64,000 bases of DNA, taken from NCBI GenBank assembly GCA_036768485.1, contig JAVLUZ010000271.1, positions 2,710,309 to 2,774,308 on the forward strand, in the 5' to 3' direction. The notes beneath the pieces are model-generated. The model was not told where the DNA came from and did not search any database. It was given only the letters and a program-made list of their open reading frames with translations. This DNA comes from Mermis nigrescens. Its lineage: Eukaryota; Nematoda; Enoplea; Mermithida; Mermithidae. Shown one piece after another: positions 56,040-64,000 of this stretch (position 1 is the first letter of the stretch; every line of letters starts with the position of its first letter). A program made the translations under genes and the position numbers.

Positions 56040-56581
56040 CTGGTATAACAAATAAAAATAAATCATTCTAGCATATAAGCACAGCATGGGTATTTCTGGG
56101 GGAAGAGGTGAAACAAAAATTTTTCAAAAATCTACTTTTAAGCTTAAAAAAATTGTATACATGCCATAATCTTTTTGTCGTTTCTAATTATGCTATTAGA
56201 AGAACAAATATTCCAAAAATTATGAAAAACAGATATAGTCAAAAAATTAGTAAATATCGTAAAGCGCCTATAACTTGACACTAAAATAAATAAACAACGC
56301 TTAAAAAACACCTTTCCTTCAATTTTTTAATCAAGTGGGGTATCTGACCATGGGTGTGGAGGTTTGCATCTACAGAATACGACAGACTCCTAAAAAATCG
56401 ATAGACACCCAAAATGAATTTTTGGCATGTTTTTTTTGGGTTTTTCTGGTTTTACACCCCCACTTACCCAGAGTTTTGCTGTATCCCCTCAGATCATGTA
56501 CACATCCATTGAATCAAATATGATAAAAATATAATTATAATAACTATCATTTACGAACAAAAATTCAAGGAATTCGCTTAC
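56040..56581 (-). other. PolB intron
   Basis: From GTAAGCG (at 56581, minus) to the acceptor TATACCAG. No other feature is seen. Confidence 0.6.
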
Positions 56582-56963
56582 CCCTTGTGACGACTTTTGG
56601 CACAATGGTTAGCTGCTCATGCAAATACTCCAACTGGAATTGGGCGTCGAAGCTGCGTGCATTATGTGCGAGGGCCGTGGCGCCGCGGTTTTCTTCCAAA
56701 AACAGCCATTCGCCGAACGCATTAAGCGTATTGTCGCCCAAAAAAATGTGCTGATTTTTGCCGCCGCAATTGTTGCATGTGCCCAGCTCCTTATTACGGC
56801 ATTGGTTGCACAGGCGGTATGCGACACAGCAATTAGGCACGTGCTTGTATTCGGGCCCATTATCAGTTTGATGTAATTCTTCATCCTGTCGAGTTTCAAA
56901 ATCGAAAAAGATGAAGATGGGTTTTCGCCTTTTCTTTTTGTCGTCGTCATTTTGGTATATGGG
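56582..56963 (-). CDS. PolB exon with exonuclease motifs I and II
   Basis: Acceptor TTTTATTTCAG, donor AAGGG|GTAAGC. Contains PIFIFFDFETRQDEEL (Exo I D-x-E), Cys pairs in NCCVAYRLCNQC and GTCNNCGG, then ATALAHNARSFDAQFQLEYL (Exo II N-x-x-x-F/Y-D). These give the proofreading 3'-5' exonuclease. Confidence 0.88.
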
Positions 56964-57094
56964 CTGAAATAAAACGTGAAAAAAATTATGAAAACTTTAT
57001 ATAGATCAAATGACTAACATATGCATTAACACCATAAACACATAGGGACCCTTCCACTCTCCAAACATGTTGCTAATTAAGATAAAAATTTTAC

Positions 57095-57320
57095 TCTCAT
57101 ACAGCATTCATGTGTCCGGCGATCACCTTTAGTGGAACACGTTTTGCAGAAAAACTCGTAGCATCTGTGGCTCTTATTATGCCTGCTTTGTACGAGTTGA
57201 TTGCATTTTTTGCAGTGTTTTAGACGACTGCAAACGGATTCGAGGCGCTGCATTTTACCGCTCAATTTGATTGATTGACCAGTCAGATGATTTTGGTAGC
57301 ATGCTTGGCTATGCAAATAC
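57095..57320 (-). CDS. PolB exon with Cys/His region, part 2
   Basis: Acceptor GTGAATTTTAG, donor ATGAGA|GTAAAA, both in phase. Contains CKKCNQLVQSRHNKSHRC and CKTCSTKGDRRTHEC, probable zinc-binding clusters seen in the N-terminal region of these polymerases. Confidence 0.82.
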
Positions 57321-57768
57321 CTAAAATTCACAATTTAAGCGCAAATAAATAGAATTACTTTGAACTTGTGAGAGAAAGAGGGCATTTTTTTATAGAATAA
57401 TTATTAACTTGCTTTAATATAAAGGCATGTAATGTAAAATATGTTGTAATAATTTATCATTTGATTATTTTTTATCATTTTTTAGTAAGTTGAACAGTGA
57501 AAAACAAATGCAGTACGGTTAAGGACATTTCCAAACAAAATCTATACAGCCTTGTGACATATTAATTATAAAGCTTAATTTGCATTAAATTAGTCAGCCA
57601 TATTCATTATCTATTTATTATTATTCATTAATTTTTCACTTATTTATTCTAATTTTTAACGTATTTATTTAATTCTATACTTATTTATCTATCTACTTGC
57701 TCAATTATTAATTTAATTGGTCTTTTAATTAACATAGTTATTTTCGGGATTCATCTATTTCAGCTCAT
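57321..57768 (-). other. PolB intron with altered donor
   Basis: The exon edge CAACAG is followed by ATGAGC rather than GTGAGC. The acceptor is ordinary (GAATTTTAG) and the phases fit across the junction. One substitution at 57768 would explain it. Confidence 0.65.
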
Positions 57769-58061
57769 CTGTTGCATGCGCCACAGTAGAAATAGCCCTG
57801 TTCAATGGGGCACAGCTGCTCCCGGTTGCATCCAGGGCATCCGCCCCGGCTGCATTTATGGTCTTCCTCATTACTGTACCCTTTGTCGCACTGGTCACAG
57901 TAACAATTCCGACCGACGAAGGCCGGCATATGCGTGATGACGTCGTAATGCCTGTTGTGGAGGTAGATGTGCAGCAGGTGTTTGGCCGGCATGCCCTTAT
58001 AAATGACGGCGTTGAAGTGCTCCTTGGAGTATATTTTGAGCTGATACTCGGGAGCAATAAC
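57769..58061 (-). CDS. PolB exon with Cys/His region, part 1
   Basis: Acceptor TGTTAATTTTAAG. Contains LLHIYLHNRHYDVITHMPAF, YCDQCDKGYSNEEDHKC and CPGCNREQLC. More N-terminal exons must lie further right, in or beyond the N gap. Confidence 0.8.
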
Positions 58062-58205
58062 CTTAAAATTAACATATATTTAGGAATGTATCGTAATTTT
58101 GTCACTCCATGATTATAATTCTGAAATTCGTACATATTTTGTATTAAAAATAAGGTTCATAGAAAGCAAATCAATAATTTCGTAATGAAAATTTGAAAAT
58201 ATACC

Positions 58206-58305
58206 NNNNNNNNNNNNNNNNNNNNNNNNNNNNNNNNNNNNNNNNNNNNNNNNNNNNNNNNNNNNNNNNNNNNNNNNNNNNNNNNNNNNNNNNNNNNNNN
58301 NNNNN
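58206..58305. other. Assembly gap (100 N)
   Basis: A run of exactly 100 N, a conventional placeholder for a gap of unknown length. Confidence 0.99.
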
Positions 58306-58546
58306 GATTTTTGCGTTGCTTAGAAAAAGTCTGATTTTTAGCAGATCTTGCAGTTTTAGGCACAGGTAGGTTTTTTCTTTGATTTCCTTACTTTCATTTT
58401 TTTGTTTAGGAAATATCTGAGTTTTAGCAAATTTTGTGACATTTGTAGATAGGAGATTTTTCTAGTCCCCTCCTTTTACGTCCTTGATAATTCTTTGTTC
58501 CAAGTATATTCTACCTTTTTTGTTCCATCGGAGCATTTTTTCTTGC
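58306..58546 (+). mobile_element. Terminal arm of the TA-target MITE family (partial)
   Basis: Matches the right arm at 62211-62380 (GCGTTGCTTAGARAAAGTCTG, TTGTTCCATCGGAGCATTTTT) and ends CTTGC at TA, where the (AT)n tract begins. The other end is lost in the N gap. Confidence 0.7.
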
Positions 58547-61623
<3,077 letters not shown>

Positions 61624-61625
61624 TA

Positions 61626-62380
61626 GCAAAGAAAAATGCTCTGATGGAACAAAAAAGACGAATATACTTGGAATTGTGGATTATTAAAGATGTAAAAGCG
61701 AGTGGACTAGGAAAAATCTACCTAAAGTCGCAAAATATGCTAAAAATCAGACTTTCTCTAAGCAACGCTAAAAATCGAAGTATATTCTGCGGCCTCTAAA
61801 AAAGTGTCTTTTTTTGATAATGTTCGAAGTTTCAGATAAGAGTGTACGAAATCTATCAAGGTTACTTTTTTAAATTGCTGGCACCTGATTGATAGAAAAC
61901 TAAGAGGTATTGTCTTTAAAGTTGTTTTATTTTGTTATGAGCATTATAGCAAGCAAAGCAGGGGCCGATTGATTAGTGCACACAATCGTTTCGGGCATGC
62001 TAGTGTATCTACATTTGGTCTGTTTCAAGTCAACTTAAGCGTTTCCTACTGTTTTAAACCAACCATGTCTCCAATTGTCTTCGATGTTTGCTATTTCATT
62101 CAATTGGCTTAGAAGACTGCTAGTTTACTCCATATCATTTCCCATAGCTACTGCATAGCTAACGTGCTGCTTTTTCAATCATTTTTATGGTTAAATATTT
62201 ATTTTAATCTGTTGGCCGCAGAATATACATCGATTTTTAGCGTTGCTTAGAGAAAGTCTGATTTTTAGCAGATTTTGCGACTTTAGGTAGATTTTTCCTA
62301 GTCCCCTCCTTTTACATCCTTCATAATCCACACACCGAGTATATTCATCTCTTTTGTTCCATCGGAGCATTTTTCTTTGC
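61626..62380. mobile_element. 755-bp MITE with ~170-bp inverted ends and TA target
   Basis: The left arm 61626-61797 (GCAAAGAAAAATGCTCTGAT...) and the right arm 62211-62380 are inverted copies. TA flanks both ends, as in Tc1/mariner-type elements. The ~410-bp centre has no frame. Confidence 0.82.
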
Positions 62381-63970
62381 TAGTACCCTACTTTTAATTA
62401 GCATGATTTGAGTTCATTAATCAGTAAACACATACAGTAGCATACGAAAATAATGACAGCAGTCCAAGAACGCGGAAAACAATATTGTTCTTAACATCAG
62501 CATTATCCTTTTTCAAACAAGACAACCTTAACAATTACATTATTTAAACAAACCTTACATTATTTAAACAGATCAAAGTCTTTCAGCATAAACTTTACGC
62601 AAAGATCAAGTGTAAGGAACAGTAACACTCAGATTTGGAAGTAAAATAAATTTGTAGTATAAACTACATATTAACAACAAGTGGAATAGTGCAAACTTAA
62701 CATAACTACTAGGTGTAGAGAAAACTAACAGTCAGATTCCCAATTCTGACTTTACGTAGAACATTTTAAAAAAAATTAAACTCCCGCAAGGCTCTAGAAC
62801 TGAAGTTGATATGCAGTGTAAAGTTTACACAACCACAGAGTGTAAAGAAAATTTCAGTCGGATTCGTAATTCTGATATTACTGTGATATTACGATCAACA
62901 TTTATGGAAAAATTAAGTCAACACAATAGACCGAGGACAAATAAATATCAGATGTAAACCAATTTACAGCACTGTTGAGTGAAAACAGACTGACTGGCGT
63001 ATCACATTTGGTTTCTGGTTAATTTTTAGACATGAGATTATGTCTAGACTCATGACTCAGAACTTGGCAGAAAAAACAAGGCGGAAACACGTTAAACTCC
63101 CCCATTTTTTGACTTTACATTACCGAAAAAGCTAAATATCGATGTAAACAAACGCAATTCGCTGTGACGCGTACCCCGTTGAAAGTACTTCATTTTTGTC
63201 CTATTCGACCTTGCACGACTTCTGAAAAGAGAAAGTGGCAAACAAAAAAATGCACAAAGCTGTATTTTAAATTGTCCACCACATTGTAAACTTCAAAAAT
63301 CTAAACCTAATGCCCCATTGAGTGTAAATAATTTCAGTTCGAGCCAGTTTGTAGCCCTTTGATTGTAGTACATTTGTATGTGCCAAACTTATGTGTCGCA
63401 AAATATTTGATATGATTTATCAATCAAAATACGAAAAAAACCTGTCTTTTCGCCCATTTTACATCTCAGATTTCGAACTTTACACCCCCATAAATAACAC
63501 AATATTACGTCTTTTTGAACGCGGCTTGCTTCGATGTGTAGCCCTTAGAAGTTACCTTATTTCTATTTTATTCGATTCATCCAAACTCACAAGCGAAAAT
63601 GTTGGCGGAGAAATCTCGCTCAAAATCTGTTTTCTACTCATCCACTAGAGTGTAAAGTTTAAATCCCTGGCACTAATTGCGTATTGATTGTAGAAAAGTT
63701 TGGTGGCAAGCACAGGATAGCCCTTCATCCGTAGTACTTTTCTGTCAGGAAAAGTTTCTTAAATCTCATAACCGGAGTTGTTGGCAGGCATAAACAAGTC
63801 GAAAACTCGACTAGAATAAGTCTTTTAATCCCCAGATTTTCGCACTCTTTACACTCCCATTCGAGAACTAAGGCGAAATTAAAAAAAACAATAAGTGTCA
63901 GCTGCAGAACATAAAAAGATGAATAAGTCAAATGAAGTGCATGGTTTTGCCAAAAGAATTAAAAAAATGA
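62381..63970. other. Degenerate repeats, no gene recognised
   Basis: Two ~127-bp units at about 62712 and 62839 share GTGTARAGAAAA, CAGTCRGATTC and AATTCTGA; weaker traces (AGTGTAAA) recur to about 63660, suggesting an old tandem array. The 85-codon plus frame at 63391-63648 has no domain. Confidence 0.4.
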
Positions 63971-63973
63971 AAA

Positions 63974-64000
63974 AACTCAGCACTCCGAAGATTTGAACCC
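63974..64000 (-). tRNA. Possible tRNA 3' end, cut by the window edge
   Basis: On minus the window opens with GGGTTCAAATC, a B box/T-arm, then CGGAGTGCTGA and a T6 run (Pol III terminator). The 5' part is outside the window, so neither identity nor integrity can be judged. Confidence 0.35.

Overview
The window is nuclear DNA from an animal, most likely an arthropod. It is AT-rich, has spliceosomal introns, and is densely packed with transposable elements of animal type: DIRS, a non-LTR retrotransposon, hAT-like and TA-target MITEs, Helitrons, a foldback element and a Polinton/Maverick. I cannot name the species. Nothing bacterial is present, so there are no operons or ribosome binding sites to call. 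A run of 100 N at 58206-58305 is an assembly gap.

Layout. 1-5287: a decayed DIRS-type tyrosine-recombinase retrotransposon on the minus strand. 5738-7658: a hAT-like element with a second one nested inside, both with 8-bp target duplications. 8567-9888: a non-autonomous Helitron with internal tandem arrays. 12013-14504: a 5'-truncated non-LTR retrotransposon. 14.5-17.4 kb: MITE debris and a 20-bp minisatellite. 18382-21954: three phase-compatible exons of an unidentified plus-strand gene. 22113-23624: a foldback element. 23975-27336: a decayed Helitron-type Rep reading frame. 28.4-29.5 kb: a degenerate ~118-bp satellite. 29478-30602: a hAT-like element.

Between 30.7 and 37.5 kb (minus strand) there is a chain of very short, phase-0 exons coding for a lysine-rich charged protein. 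One 108-nt exon is duplicated. The introns are filled by three hAT-like elements nested inside each other (31840-34479), whose insertion can be proved from an empty paralogous site at 36.0 kb. The phase of the last exon matches the splice acceptor at 27336, so these exons may be the 5' part of the Rep gene.

40988-46637 holds a tightly packed but mutated Polinton virion module on the minus strand: packaging ATPase remnant, two small proteins, a fused minor-capsid/hexon reading frame, a cysteine protease and a penton-like protein. A second penton fragment and a plus-strand chromo-integrase remnant follow. 48.5-51.3 kb carries two tandem F-box genes. 51864-58061 is a protein-primed type B DNA polymerase gene of Polinton type split into at least 11 exons by canonical introns, yet carrying a stop codon, a frameshift and a damaged splice donor.

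58.7-61.3 kb is a head-to-tail dimer of the same Helitron family seen at 8.6 kb, inserted in a long (AT)n tract. 61626-62380 is a MITE with ~170-bp inverted ends, and the remainder to 64000 is mostly unrecognised sequence with a possible tRNA 3' end at the edge.

Working together: the DIRS, non-LTR, Helitron and Polinton genes are all parts of selfish elements and nearly all are inactivated. The live candidates are the three-exon gene at 18-22 kb, the microexon chain at 30.7-37.5 kb and the F-box pair.
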